A stretch of 64,000 nucleotides of DNA from Anaeromusa acidaminophila DSM 3853 (GCF_000374545.1 NZ_KB894587.1:62001-126000); one strand, 5' to 3'; positions 48,642 through 58,096 are shown, counted from the first letter of the stretch. A program made the numbers and translations. The notes: generated from the letters alone by a model not told the origin.

Positions 48642-50555
48642 GTGTCGGTAGATTGGTTATTTTTTGCAGCTCTTGCTTTTTTTAGCGTAGGCTGTCTTGC
48701 AGTTCTGCCACCGCTTCCCGCTAGGACTAGGATGGCTTATCTGTGCAGCATAGGCGGAAGTATCTGCCTGATTGCCCTCGCAGTCTGCCTGTTTCAACCA
48801 AATATGTTTTTACTTCCTTTTTCCTTGCTGTCCAGCAAATCCGAATTACTAAAATTGGATTGGTTGGCAGCATCTTTTTTTCTGCCTTTTGGCCTGGTTG
48901 GCGTTTTCGCTTCCTGGTATGCGATCGCTTACACCCACCATTTACAGCAACCGCGTCGCCTAGCTTCTTGCTGGAATCTATTCCTCGCCGGCATGGCGGG
49001 CGTCTTTGCCGCCTCCCATGTTTATTTCTTTTTCTTTGCCTGGGAAATCATGGCTTGGACCTCTTTTCTCTTAGTCCGTTACCAGGATCAAAAGAAGCGT
49101 TCTATTCGTACCGGTTTTCTCTACCTGCTGATGACTCATATCGGCACGGCCTGCCTTTTAGGTTCTTTTCTTCTCTTAAGCGCCTCCAGCGGTTCCCTGG
49201 ATTTTGCAAGTTTCGGCAGCCTGCCGCCCGGTTCTCTGAGCAGCCTTATTTTCTTGCTTGCTTTTTTGGGATTTGCCATCAAAGCCGGTTTAGTTCCCTT
49301 ACACATTTGGCTCTCTCGGGCTCATCCGGCCGCCCCTTCCCATGTATCCGCCTTAATGTCCGGCATCATGTTGAAAACGGCGGTCTATGGAATGTGCCGT
49401 TTCTTATGGGATTTTCTTCCCTTCGCCGCTGCTGCCTGGTGGGGCTGGCTGCTAGTAGGCGCTGGCTGCCTTTCAGCGCTCATGGGGGCCCTATATGCGG
49501 TCACGGAAGGCGACTGGAAACGCCTGCTCGCTTTTTGCAGCGCCGAAAATCTGGGTTTAATTTTTGCGCTGCTCGGCGCTGGCCTGCTTGGCCAGCTCTA
49601 CGGAGATGTTTACCTGGCGTCCCTCGCCTGGAATGCAGCGCTGCTGCACGTCTTTTTGCATGCTCTCTATAAAAGTTTGCTGTTTTTAGGGGTCGGTTCG
49701 GTAATCCATGCCGTCGGCACAGGCAGCCTTGACGCCTTAGGCGGCCTCTGGCGCCGCATGCCGGGCACCTGCCTTTGCCTGGGAATTGGCAGTTGCAGCG
49801 CCGCCGGCCTGCCTTTCTTTGCGGGTTTTCCCGGCGAATGGCTGCTGTTTCAAAGCATTTTAGCCTTAGGCAGCGGCCCTGTGGACGCTCCTTTGCCCGC
49901 CGGTATCGCCCTAGCCGCCTTAGGTCTAGCGGCAGCAACCAGCGCGGCAGCTTTTTTAAAGGCCTTGGCTCTGCCTGTATTTGGACCGGAAAAGAGATCT
50001 TGGCGTCCTGAGTTTCACGCTCCTAAAGGCGCTCTTGTTCAGGCGCCCATGGGACTGGTTATTTTGACCCTTCTAGCCACTTGGCAGGCTGACAGCTTGC
50101 GCCTGCTCTGGCTGCAAGCAAGCGCCCTCCCCTCGCTGCCCTATTCCGCCACCGCTTGGCTCTTGGCTCTGGCCGCTGTCTTTCTGGCCTTTCTGGTGGC
50201 GCAGCGGCAAACGCCGCAACTTCCTACCTGGACCTGCGGCATCGTACCGGAAGCTCATTTTGGCTACAGTGCGACTGCGCAAGCCCAACCGTTCCAACGC
50301 GCCTTCGCCAGCCTTGTCGGCCCGGCGCAAAGTGTTCTGCTCCGTCAAGGAATCCATCCTTATTGGGGAGGCTCTTTACAGCATCACCTGTCGCGTACGC
50401 GCTACCTTATCGAATATCTTTATCAGCCCCTGCAGCATTCGATTCTCCGCGCAGCCTCCCGCCTGCGCTCTATGCAGGCAGGCTCGATTCAACTCTATAT
50501 GACCTATATTTTAACGGCAACGGTTGCTTGCCTGTATTACAGCATTAGGTGGTGA
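48642..50555 (+). CDS. Hydrogenase-4 membrane subunit, HyfB-like
   Basis: The 637-aa, about 16-helix protein belongs to the proton-antiporter-like NuoL/M/N family. It has FFFAWEIMAWTSFLLVRYQ with the conserved Glu, and FAIKAGLVPLHIWLSRAHPAAPSHVSALMSGIMLKTAVYG with the Lys and His of the ion channel. It forms part of the membrane arm that couples H2 chemistry to ion movement. The start is GTG at 48642. Its stop is followed after 4 nt by the next gene of the operon. Confidence 0.9.
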   Translation: MSVDWLFFAALAFFSVGCLAVLPPLPARTRMAYLCSIGGSICLIALAVCLFQPNMFLLPFSLLSSKSELLKLDWLAASFFLPFGLVGVFASWYAIAYTHHLQQPRRLASCWNLFLAGMAGVFAASHVYFFFFAWEIMAWTSFLLVRYQDQKKRSIRTGFLYLLMTHIGTACLLGSFLLLSASSGSLDFASFGSLPPGSLSSLIFLLAFLGFAIKAGLVPLHIWLSRAHPAAPSHVSALMSGIMLKTAVYGMCRFLWDFLPFAAAAWWGWLLVGAGCLSALMGALYAVTEGDWKRLLAFCSAENLGLIFALLGAGLLGQLYGDVYLASLAWNAALLHVFLHALYKSLLFLGVGSVIHAVGTGSLDALGGLWRRMPGTCLCLGIGSCSAAGLPFFAGFPGEWLLFQSILALGSGPVDAPLPAGIALAALGLAAATSAAAFLKALALPVFGPEKRSWRPEFHAPKGALVQAPMGLVILTLLATWQADSLRLLWLQASALPSLPYSATAWLLALAAVFLAFLVAQRQTPQLPTWTCGIVPEAHFGYSATAQAQPFQRAFASLVGPAQSVLLRQGIHPYWGGSLQHHLSRTRYLIEYLYQPLQHSILRAASRLRSMQAGSIQLYMTYILTATVACLYYSIRW

Positions 50556-50559
50556 TCCC

Positions 50560-51444
50560 ATGGATACAACTTCGCTTTTTCTACAAACTCTTGGTTTGGC
50601 TTTGCTAGCCCCCGCCTTTACCGGCGTAGTCCGCAAAACCAAAGCATATCTACAAAATCGCCAAGGCGCGCCGATCTGGCAGCCATACTTTGAACTGCAA
50701 CGTCTTTTTCGCAAACAGCCGCTGCGCTCGACCAGCGCCTCCCCTCTCTTTGGAGCCTGGCCGCCTCTTTACGCAGCCTGCGCCTTAGGCGCCGCCGCGA
50801 TGCTCCCCATTCTCCCGGGTACCGGCAATGATTTACTCTTTTTAGGCGGTCTCTGGGCTTTAGGCCGCTTCTGTCTAGCCATTGCCGGCTTGGAAGTCTC
50901 CAGCGCTTTCGGAGGAATGGGTTCTTCTCGAGAAATGTATGTCGCCGCTTTAGTCGAGCCAGCGCTGCTGCTCTCTTTTTTCCAGTTGGCCTTAAGCGCC
51001 GGCGCTACCAGCCTCGCCTCACTCCTAGAGGCAGCGCAGCTGCGCGCCTTCGGTTTACCGGAAATTTTCGCGGCAACTGCTTTTTTCACTGTACTTTTAG
51101 CGGAAAGCGGCCGTATTCCTGTTGATAATCCCGACACCCATCTGGAACTGACGATGATCCATGAAGCCATGGTCTTGGAGTACGCCGGTCAAGATTTAGC
51201 CCCTATCCACTGGGCTTCCATGATCCGTGAACTCACCTTGGCCTTCCTCTTTGCCTCCCTCTTTTTGCCGGTCCTGCCGGCTCCTTTCGATGGTTTTTTC
51301 GGTTTATTTTTAAAAACGCTGCTCACGGCGCCCCTTATCGGCTTAGCGGAAATGGTCACTGTCAAGATGCGCCTCTTCCGTGTGCCGCAATACCTGGCGC
51401 TGTCGGCTGTTTTTTCCTTACTTTCTCTCTCTTCAAGACTCTAG
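50560..51444 (+). CDS. Hydrogenase-4 membrane subunit, HyfC-like (NuoH family)
   Basis: The 294-aa, about 8-helix NuoH/HyfC-type protein has RKTKAYLQNRQGAPIWQPYFELQRLFRK. It continues with the acidic loop AESGRIPVDNPDTHLELTMIHEAMVLEYAG and the quinone-site-like stretch typical of the family. It joins the hydrogenase module to the membrane arm. The ATG at 50560 follows AGGTGGTGAT. Confidence 0.9.
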   Translation: MDTTSLFLQTLGLALLAPAFTGVVRKTKAYLQNRQGAPIWQPYFELQRLFRKQPLRSTSASPLFGAWPPLYAACALGAAAMLPILPGTGNDLLFLGGLWALGRFCLAIAGLEVSSAFGGMGSSREMYVAALVEPALLLSFFQLALSAGATSLASLLEAAQLRAFGLPEIFAATAFFTVLLAESGRIPVDNPDTHLELTMIHEAMVLEYAGQDLAPIHWASMIRELTLAFLFASLFLPVLPAPFDGFFGLFLKTLLTAPLIGLAEMVTVKMRLFRVPQYLALSAVFSLLSLSSRL

Positions 51445-51466
51445 TCAAACTAAGGAGGCGCTTTTC

Positions 51467-52093
51467 TTGTCTTTACTTTCCATGCTTTTACTGGCCTCAG
51501 CCCTGACTTTGCTGCGTGTAACCGCACTTAAAACCGCAGTTATTATTCTTTTTTTACAATCACTGCTCCTTAGCGGCGTATGCTTATATGCCGGCCTTTC
51601 TCAAAACGAAAGCCATCTTTTCATCGCCGCCATTTTGACTTTGCTCATCAAAGGAATGCTTATCCCCTACAGTCTGCGCCGCCTGGTGCTGCGCCTTAAA
51701 ACGGAAAAAGAAACTCATCCCATTTTATCACCCAATATGTCTTTTTTTGCCGGCGGTCTTTTACTCATGCTTTCGCATGGTCTGCTGTCCGGGGCTTTGC
51801 CCGCTTCCAGCGGCAGAGACATTCTCTCCACCGCTATTACCTTAGTGCTGTTGGGTTTGCTGCTTTTGATGATTCGCCGTCAGGCGCCGCTACAAATCGT
51901 CGGCCTTGTCACGTTAGAAAACGGGTTGTATCTGTTGGGACTTTCCATCACCGGCGGCTTGCCTTTAGTGATTGAGCTTGGAATTTTCCTGGATCTTCTC
52001 GTAGCTGTCATCGTCTTGGTAGTCCTCACGCGCCGTTTAAAATATTCCTTCCAAACTACAGATACGTCCGTGTTAAAAAATCTCAAAGGATGA
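51467..52093 (+). CDS. Hydrogenase-4 membrane subunit, HyfE-like
   Basis: The 208-aa protein has about 6-7 membrane helices and the HyfE/MrpC-NuoK-like features IKGMLIPYSLRRLVLRL and PLQIVGLVTLENGLYLLGLSITGGLPLVIELGI. The start is TTG at 51467, 8 nt after AAGGAGG. It lies between hyfC and hyfF homologues, the usual order. Confidence 0.85.
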   Translation: MSLLSMLLLASALTLLRVTALKTAVIILFLQSLLLSGVCLYAGLSQNESHLFIAAILTLLIKGMLIPYSLRRLVLRLKTEKETHPILSPNMSFFAGGLLLMLSHGLLSGALPASSGRDILSTAITLVLLGLLLLMIRRQAPLQIVGLVTLENGLYLLGLSITGGLPLVIELGIFLDLLVAVIVLVVLTRRLKYSFQTTDTSVLKNLKG

Positions 52094-52100
52094 TCGCCAC

Positions 52101-53585
52101 ATGTATTTATTTGCCTTATTCACCATGTTCTGCCCTTTGGCAGCGGCCTTAGGCAGCATCGTTCTTTTCAAAAATTCTCCCTGGCTGTATCGCCTCAATG
52201 TGGCCGCCGCCGTTCTCTCATTAAGCTCCGTCGGCTGGCTTTGGCTGCAAGGCCCGCTGCCACTCGCCTGGGATAATTGGTTATATGTCGATGCACTCAG
52301 TCTGATTTTTTCCCTTTTGGTCGCTTCTTTGGGATTGTCCGCCTTAGTAGTTTCCGGCCCGTACTTAGCCGCCGAAATTGCCGGAGGGCATCTGCAGCCT
52401 CGCCGCTTAGGCCAATATTATGCGCTGTTGCAATTATTTATTTTCACTATGCAAAGCGCCTTATTTCTAGAAAATCTAGGCTTTGTCTGGGTAGCCATTG
52501 AGGCCACCACTCTAGCCAGCACCTTGCTTGTAGCATTCCAATCCAACCGCTCCTCCCTGGAAGCCGCTTGGAAGTACGTACTCCTTTGCACGGTTGGCAT
52601 CAGCCTGGCTATGCTTGGCGCTATTTTGTTGTACCAAGCGCAAGCCACAGCCGGTATCGCGCTGGAACAGCCCTTAAGCCTTGTCGCGCTCAGCCAGCCT
52701 GGCGTTCTTTTAGATGCTCCTTTATCTCGCCTGGCTTTTGCTTTCCTGCTGATTGGGTACGCCACCAAAGCCGGCTTAGCGCCTATGCACACCTGGCTGC
52801 CCGACGCCCACAGCCAAGCGCCAGCGCCTGTAAGCGGCCTCTTGTCCGGGGCGTTGCTCAGTTGCGCCTTTTATGTACTGCTGCGCCACATCGCTATCTT
52901 GCGCCCATCTCTGCCGCCAGGACTGCCAGAAACAGCGCTGCTTGCTTTAGGCATTTTGTCACTGGCAGTAGCGGTTCCCTTTTTGCTGCTGCAGCATGAT
53001 CTCAAGCGTCTGCTCGCTTACTCCAGTGTGGAGCACATGGGCATTCTCGCCATCGGCGCCGGCGTCGGCACGCCTGCCGCCCTCTTTGCCTGCCTGCTGC
53101 ATGTGCTGACGCATGGCTTTACTAAGTCCGCGCTTTTCTATGCAGCCGGCTTTATTACGCAGGAATATCATTCGCGGCAGCTTTCCCGCATTCGCGGTCT
53201 TTTGCAATCCTCTCCTTTCCTTGGGTGGATTTTCTTGGCAGCCATGCTGTCCATTACCGGCACGCCTCCCTTTAGCGTTTTCCTCAGCAAGTTCTTGCTG
53301 CTCCAGGCGCTTTTCGCCGCAGATCGCCCTTGGCTGGCCGCTTTGCTGCTGCTTCTTTTAGCAGGCGCTTTTGCCGGTTTAATGCACTACGCCGGCCAGC
53401 TCACAGGCGGTACAGCGCCGCACAGTCACCACTCCGTGTCTTTAAATCATTTAACTCGCTTCATTCTGATCGGCTCTTTGCTGCTGGTGGCCATTGGCGG
53501 GCTCTTCCTGCCGGATATGCTGGTCCAACTGCTGAATGACGCCACTTTGATTGCCCTGGGAGGTGCCCCTTATGCAAAGCCATGA
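52101..53585 (+). CDS. Hydrogenase-4 membrane subunit, HyfF-like
   Basis: The 494-aa, about 14-helix antiporter-like protein has FVWVAIEATTLASTLLVAF, GYATKAGLAPMHTWLPDAHSQAPAPVSGLLSG and the DLKRLLAYSSVEHMGI segment. A His-rich loop (APHSHHSVSLNHL) follows near the end. It is the second antiporter-like subunit. AAAGGATGA precedes the ATG. The end overlaps the large-subunit gene by 14 nt. Confidence 0.88.
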   Translation: MYLFALFTMFCPLAAALGSIVLFKNSPWLYRLNVAAAVLSLSSVGWLWLQGPLPLAWDNWLYVDALSLIFSLLVASLGLSALVVSGPYLAAEIAGGHLQPRRLGQYYALLQLFIFTMQSALFLENLGFVWVAIEATTLASTLLVAFQSNRSSLEAAWKYVLLCTVGISLAMLGAILLYQAQATAGIALEQPLSLVALSQPGVLLDAPLSRLAFAFLLIGYATKAGLAPMHTWLPDAHSQAPAPVSGLLSGALLSCAFYVLLRHIAILRPSLPPGLPETALLALGILSLAVAVPFLLLQHDLKRLLAYSSVEHMGILAIGAGVGTPAALFACLLHVLTHGFTKSALFYAAGFITQEYHSRQLSRIRGLLQSSPFLGWIFLAAMLSITGTPPFSVFLSKFLLLQALFAADRPWLAALLLLLLAGAFAGLMHYAGQLTGGTAPHSHHSVSLNHLTRFILIGSLLLVAIGGLFLPDMLVQLLNDATLIALGGAPYAKP

Positions 53586-55059
53586 TGTATTGCCCGTAAA
53601 TTGGCAGGCGCAAATCGCGCAGCTTCACGGACGCAATTATCAACTGTCCGCCTTATTCGCAAATGACGAGAGAGCGTTGCACGGCGTGTATGCCATTTAT
53701 GCCGTGTTTTTCCAGGTCCAAGAGCAGGATTTGCAACTGCTGCGTCTGCCCCTCTCCGCCTCCTCGTCCTCTTTCCCCAGTATTACTGCTATCTTCCCCG
53801 GCGCCGCCTGGTATGAGCGGGAAATTCACGATTTATTCGGCCTGTCTCCGGCTGGTCATCCTGACTTGCGTCCACTGGTGCTGCATCATGCGCGCGGCGT
53901 CTTTCCGCTGCGTAAAGATGCGGGAGCCGCACTACCTCCAGAAGGAGAAGCCTTTCCAGTGCCTCGCGCCAGCGGCGACAGTCTTTTTGAAACGCCAGTC
54001 GGCCCCATTCACGCCGGCATTATTGAGCCGGGTCATTTTCGCTTCACCCAAGCCGGTGAAAACGTACTGCATTTAGAAGCGCGTCTTTTCTACACGCACC
54101 GCGGCGTAGAAAAAGCCATGGAAGGCCGCACCGTCAGCCAGGCTCTTCATGGCGTAGAACGCGTGTGCGGCGCTTGCAGCGTCACCCATGCCATGGCCTT
54201 CTGTCAGGCGGTTGAAACGCTTTGCCGCCAGGAAATTCCGCCTCGCGCCGCTATGCTGCGCCTTATCGCCTGCGAGCTGGAGCGCCTTTACAATCATTTG
54301 GGCGATATGGGAAATCTTTGCGCCGGCGTCGGTTTTCACGCAGGCGTCAGCATCGGCAGCCGCTTGAAAGAAGATTGCCAGCGTTGGAATGAACGCCTTA
54401 CCGGGCACCGTTTCTTGCGCAGCTGGATCACGCCGGGCGGCGTATCCCGTGATATCAATGACAAAGACCAGCAAGAACTGCTGCAGTTTTTAGGACAGCT
54501 TGAAGAAAAGGTAAAAAACTTCATTGACCTTTTAGCCGGACATGACGCTTTAAGCCAACGCACGGAAACCACGGGCATTCTGCCCCATAAAGCCGCCTTG
54601 GATCTTGGCGTAGTCGGTCCTGCGGCGCGCGCTTCCGGCGTAAATATCGATTTACGCCGGGATCTTCCCTACGGCGCTTACCAATCCTTGCAGCCGCACA
54701 TCCCGGTTCGTAAAGAAGGCGATGTCGCCGCCCGGCTTTTTTTGCGCGCCGACGAAGCCCAGGAAAGTCTGCTGCTTTTAGGCAAAGCGCTGCGCCAATT
54801 GCCGCCCGGCCCCATACAAACGCCGATTCCGCCCTTGCCGCCGCCAGGCAGCGCTTTAGGTTGGGCGGAATCTCCCCGCGGCGGCGAATTCATCTGGCTG
54901 CAAATTGACAGCAGCGGTCATCTGTCCCGTCTCTTCTTACGTTCTGCGTCCTACCCCAACTGGATGGCCGTACCGCTCACCGTACCGGGAAACATCATCC
55001 CTGACTTCCCTTTAATTAACAAAAGCTTCGAGCTGTGTTACGCTTGTCTCGACCGTTAG
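53572..55059 (+). CDS. Hydrogenase large subunit, NuoC-NuoD fusion (HyfG/HycE-like)
   Basis: The 495-aa protein has an N-terminal NuoC-like domain (about 1-125, AAWYEREIHDLFGLSPAGHPDLRPLVL) and a NiFe large-subunit domain. The first ligand motif is RVCGACSVTHA (C199, C202). The second is the very end, ELCYACLDR (C489, C492), resembling CYSCTDR of HycE. It ends exactly at the Arg after which HycE is cut, so there is no C-terminal peptide to remove. The usual DPC is ELC here. The start at 53572 follows GGGAGGTG. Confidence 0.9.
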   Translation: MQSHDVLPVNWQAQIAQLHGRNYQLSALFANDERALHGVYAIYAVFFQVQEQDLQLLRLPLSASSSSFPSITAIFPGAAWYEREIHDLFGLSPAGHPDLRPLVLHHARGVFPLRKDAGAALPPEGEAFPVPRASGDSLFETPVGPIHAGIIEPGHFRFTQAGENVLHLEARLFYTHRGVEKAMEGRTVSQALHGVERVCGACSVTHAMAFCQAVETLCRQEIPPRAAMLRLIACELERLYNHLGDMGNLCAGVGFHAGVSIGSRLKEDCQRWNERLTGHRFLRSWITPGGVSRDINDKDQQELLQFLGQLEEKVKNFIDLLAGHDALSQRTETTGILPHKAALDLGVVGPAARASGVNIDLRRDLPYGAYQSLQPHIPVRKEGDVAARLFLRADEAQESLLLLGKALRQLPPGPIQTPIPPLPPPGSALGWAESPRGGEFIWLQIDSSGHLSRLFLRSASYPNWMAVPLTVPGNIIPDFPLINKSFELCYACLDR

Positions 55060-55069
55060 GAGTACGATC

Positions 55070-55777
55070 ATGTGGAAATTGCTAAATACTATTTTGCAAA
55101 CCGGTTGTGTCACTGAAAGCACAGCCGCTCCCGCGCCGCTCACACTGCGCGGTCGGCTGCAGCAAACAGAATGCTGCAGTCAATGCCACCATTGCGTAGC
55201 CGCCTGTCCGACAGGCGCCCTTACCACGCAGCCTGAGTGGCAATGGAATCCGGAACGCTGTACATTTTGCGGCCTTTGTCTGGAGTCTTGCGAACGCCAT
55301 TTGCTGCAGCATGTCCCGGAAAGCTATCACGCTTTTCATACGACTTTAGGAAAAACGCTTGCTGAGGAAACGCATCGTATGTTCGGCCGTTCTCTGGCAG
55401 TCCGCCACCTCGACGCAGGCTCCTGCAATGCTTGCGATTTTGAAATGGCCGCCTTAGGAAATCCTTATTACGATTTGGCGCGTTATGGCATTTCATTTGT
55501 CGCCTCGCCCCGTCACGCCGACCTATTAATGGTCACTGGCGGTGTTACGCATCACCTAAAAGACGCTGTTTTGCGCACTTACGAAGCCATGCCGGAACCC
55601 AAGCTCGTTCTAACCGTGGGCACCTGCTCCTCCGGAGGCTGCGTTAACGGCGCTCCTTACGCGTTAGCCGGAAAAGTAGAAGATTTTATCCCGGTGCACA
55701 TGAAGCTTCCCGGCTGTCCGCCTCGCCCGCAAGCCTTACTGTACGCTCTTTTGCTGCTCATTGGCCGCAAGCCTTAA
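55070..55777 (+). CDS. Fused ferredoxin and hydrogenase small subunit (HyfH-HyfI-like)
   Basis: The 235-aa protein joins two modules. Residues 30-80 carry two [4Fe-4S] motifs (C36/C39/C42/C46 and C64/C67/C70/C74), as in HycF/HyfH. Residues 105-235 are a NuoB/HyfI-like small subunit with GSCNACDFEM (C119, C122), VGTCSSGGC (C186) and LPGCPPRP (C216). It would carry electrons to the NiFe site. It is the last gene of the operon, with AGGAG before its ATG. No formate dehydrogenase or hyp maturation gene follows. Confidence 0.88.
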   Translation: MWKLLNTILQTGCVTESTAAPAPLTLRGRLQQTECCSQCHHCVAACPTGALTTQPEWQWNPERCTFCGLCLESCERHLLQHVPESYHAFHTTLGKTLAEETHRMFGRSLAVRHLDAGSCNACDFEMAALGNPYYDLARYGISFVASPRHADLLMVTGGVTHHLKDAVLRTYEAMPEPKLVLTVGTCSSGGCVNGAPYALAGKVEDFIPVHMKLPGCPPRPQALLYALLLLIGRKP

Positions 55778-55844
55778 AACACGTTAGAAGCAGAGAAGCG
55801 ATCCGAGGAAGCAAATCACGAATTTATAAATTTCAGTGTCATAA

Positions 55845-55879
55845 AAAAGCGACTATGCCCCAGGGGCATAGTCGCTTTT
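55845..55879. terminator. Bidirectional terminator between hydrogenase and amidase genes
   Basis: AAAAGCGACTATGCCC and its complement form a 16-bp stem with a 3-nt loop. It ends the hydrogenase operon on plus and the amidase gene on minus. Confidence 0.92.
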
Positions 55880-55894
55880 ACTATAGGTTTCACT

Positions 55895-56725
55895 CTACGG
55901 CAGAAGCCGATAATCTTCGCGGCTGTGCTGCAGCAGCGGCAATTCCGCGCGCACCTTTTCTTGCACCGCGCGATCTATTTCTACTTTCACCAGTTGCTCC
56001 GTTTCATCGGCTTGAAACAAAATTCGGCCCCAAGGATCCGCCACCAGTGAATGTCCATATGCTTCATAAACAGCCCCTTCGAGCTTCGCCGGCGCAGCCC
56101 CGACAACAAAAATCTGGTGATCTACCGCTCTGGCCCGCAACGTCAGTTCCCAGTGAGCCGGCCCAGTCGTCCAGCCAAAGGCAGCCGGATAAATCAACAA
56201 ATCGGCCCCTCGCCGCACCAATTCCGCGGCCATAGCGCCGAAGCGCATGTCATAGCAGATTCCGACCCCCACCACGCCTACGGAAGTATCACACAAAGTC
56301 AACTCATTTCCAGCTGTTAATGTATCCGATTCCCGAAAACAAGTCCCCCCTGCAATTTCCACGTCAAACAGATGCATTTTTCGATGTCGCCCCAACAAAA
56401 CTCCCTGTTCGTCAAAAACAAAGGACGTATTATAGACGCGCCCCGCTTCATCAATCTCTGGAATGGATCCGCCTACTAAAATGACACCGTTCTCCCTGGC
56501 CCAGTCGCTCATACGCCGTACGGTTTCTCCCGAAGCCGGTTCTGCATACTTCGGGAACAGCGCCGCCTGATAGGGACAACTGAACATTTCCGGCAAGACC
56601 ACCACGCGACAGCCTTCGCGGGCCGCCTGTTGCACCATCTGCTCTGCCTGGCGCAGATTTTCCTCCTTAGCAACGCGTGTAGCCATCTGACAAAGTCCCA
56701 ATAAAAAATTTTTAGCTGTTTTCAT
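55895..56725 (-). CDS. Carbon-nitrogen hydrolase, omega-amidase-like
   Basis: The 276-aa nitrilase-superfamily protein has the Glu-Lys-Cys triad: E46 in VVLPEMFSCPY, K116 in GRHRKMHLFDV and C157 in GVGICYDMRFG. The pattern after the Cys matches Nit2-type omega-amidases, which hydrolyse 2-oxoglutaramate or 2-oxosuccinamate. It could finish the recovery of amide nitrogen alongside the asparaginase and transaminases. AGGAGGAAG precedes the ATG. Confidence 0.88.
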   Translation of the reverse strand: MKTAKNFLLGLCQMATRVAKEENLRQAEQMVQQAAREGCRVVVLPEMFSCPYQAALFPKYAEPASGETVRRMSDWARENGVILVGGSIPEIDEAGRVYNTSFVFDEQGVLLGRHRKMHLFDVEIAGGTCFRESDTLTAGNELTLCDTSVGVVGVGICYDMRFGAMAAELVRRGADLLIYPAAFGWTTGPAHWELTLRARAVDHQIFVVGAAPAKLEGAVYEAYGHSLVADPWGRILFQADETEQLVKVEIDRAVQEKVRAELPLLQHSREDYRLLP

Positions 56726-56946
56726 AACTTCCTCCTGCGAACACTCTTCTTGTTTTCTCTTGATTCTACTTGTTTACTCCAGTTCCTGCCCTTTTCCACC
56801 TTCTCCCGGAACAAATCAAAAGGGTGTCCCGTCGCAAAATATCTTTTTAACTAACATTCTCTTCAGAATAGACATGTATACCTTGCTGTTTCTTCCATTT
56901 TTTCCCCCATGCTTGTTTTTCTGTTTTTCGCAATGTATTTGTTTTA

Positions 56947-56955
56947 TGGTATACT
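56947..56955 (+). promoter_or_regulatory. Extended -10 promoter of the asparaginase gene
   Basis: TGGTATACT, a TGN-extended -10, lies 47 nt upstream of the start codon. The 277-nt region upstream is otherwise AT-rich and gene-free. Confidence 0.5.
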
Positions 56956-57002
56956 GAATTCATTGGTAGATTTCAAATTATTTGAAAAAGGGAGTTGAGT
57001 GA

Positions 57003-58085
57003 ATGAATCGGAAAGTTCTTGTCACCTTAGCTGTCCTGGTAGTCTTCCTCTGCAGCTTGCAAGTAGCCTTTGCTGCAGAACCCAGTAACAATCATCTGCC
57101 CAACATCAAAATTCTTGCCACAGGCGGCACTATCGCCGGATCTGGAGCCACCAGCACTACCACTGTTGGCTACACCGCGGCTGTAGTTCCCGTGGACGCG
57201 CTCATCAACAACGTACCGGAACTTAAGAAAGTAGCCAATGTAAGCGGCGAGCAGATTGCGCAAATCGCCAGCGAAAATATGACCAACAAAGTTTGGTTGA
57301 AATTGGCTAAACGCATCAACGAACTGCTGGCTTCCGATGATGTGGATGGAATTGTCGTTACCCATGGTACCGACACCATCGAAGAAACGGCCTATTTCTT
57401 AAATCTAGTCGTTAAAAGTGAAAAACCGGTTGTCATCGTTGGCGCTATGCGTCCGCCGACAGCCATGAGCGCTGACGGCCCGATGAACCTGTACAATGCA
57501 GTCGTCATCGCCGGCACCAAAGAAGCTCACAATAAAGGCGTGCTGGTCTGCTTGAACGACGCCATTAACGGCGCTCGCGAAGTAACCAAAACCAACACTT
57601 CTCTCTTGGACACCTTCCGGGCTCCTGAGCTTGGCTACCTCGGCTATATGCAAGGCGGCAAAGCTTACTTCTATCGTGAATCCACCCGCAAACATACGAC
57701 CCACAGCGAATTCGACATCACCGGCCTGACCGATCTGCCTCGCGTAGATATCGTCTATGGCTATGCTAACAATTCCCGCGATGGCCTGGACGCTTTTGTC
57801 GCTCATGGCGCTAAAGGGATTGTCCATGCCGGCGTTGGCGACGGCAGCCTCTTTACCGAAGTAAAACAAGGTTTGATTGACGCCCGCAAACAAGGCGTCG
57901 TTATTGTCCGCAGCTCTCGCGTAGGCAATGGCATTTTGGCCCGCAACGGCGAAGCTAATGATGATGAACTGGACTTTGTCGCTTCGGACACCCTCAATCC
58001 TCAAAAAGCGCGCATTTTATTAATGCTGGCTTTGACCAAAACCAAAGACACCAAAGAAATTCAACGTATGTTCTGGGAATACTAA
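57003..58085 (+). CDS. ansB: Secreted L-asparaginase, type II
   Basis: The 360-aa protein has a signal peptide (residues 1-25, ending AFAAEP) and the asparaginase motifs ILATGGTIAGSG (nucleophile T43) and VVTHGTDTIEETA (T123, D124). RPPTAMSADGPMNLYNAV follows. It hydrolyses asparagine, and sometimes glutamine, outside the cytoplasmic membrane to aspartate and ammonia. This feeds aspA and Amt. GGGAG precedes the ATG. Confidence 0.94.
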   Translation: MNRKVLVTLAVLVVFLCSLQVAFAAEPSNNHLPNIKILATGGTIAGSGATSTTTVGYTAAVVPVDALINNVPELKKVANVSGEQIAQIASENMTNKVWLKLAKRINELLASDDVDGIVVTHGTDTIEETAYFLNLVVKSEKPVVIVGAMRPPTAMSADGPMNLYNAVVIAGTKEAHNKGVLVCLNDAINGAREVTKTNTSLLDTFRAPELGYLGYMQGGKAYFYRESTRKHTTHSEFDITGLTDLPRVDIVYGYANNSRDGLDAFVAHGAKGIVHAGVGDGSLFTEVKQGLIDARKQGVVIVRSSRVGNGILARNGEANDDELDFVASDTLNPQKARILLMLALTKTKDTKEIQRMFWEY

Positions 58086-58096
58086 TTCCCATTGGC

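Noticed and set aside
53572..55059. Ehr-type complex without a NiFe centre
   Set aside because: Both CxxC pairs are present, so the subunit keeps the four metal ligands despite the missing Asp-Pro.
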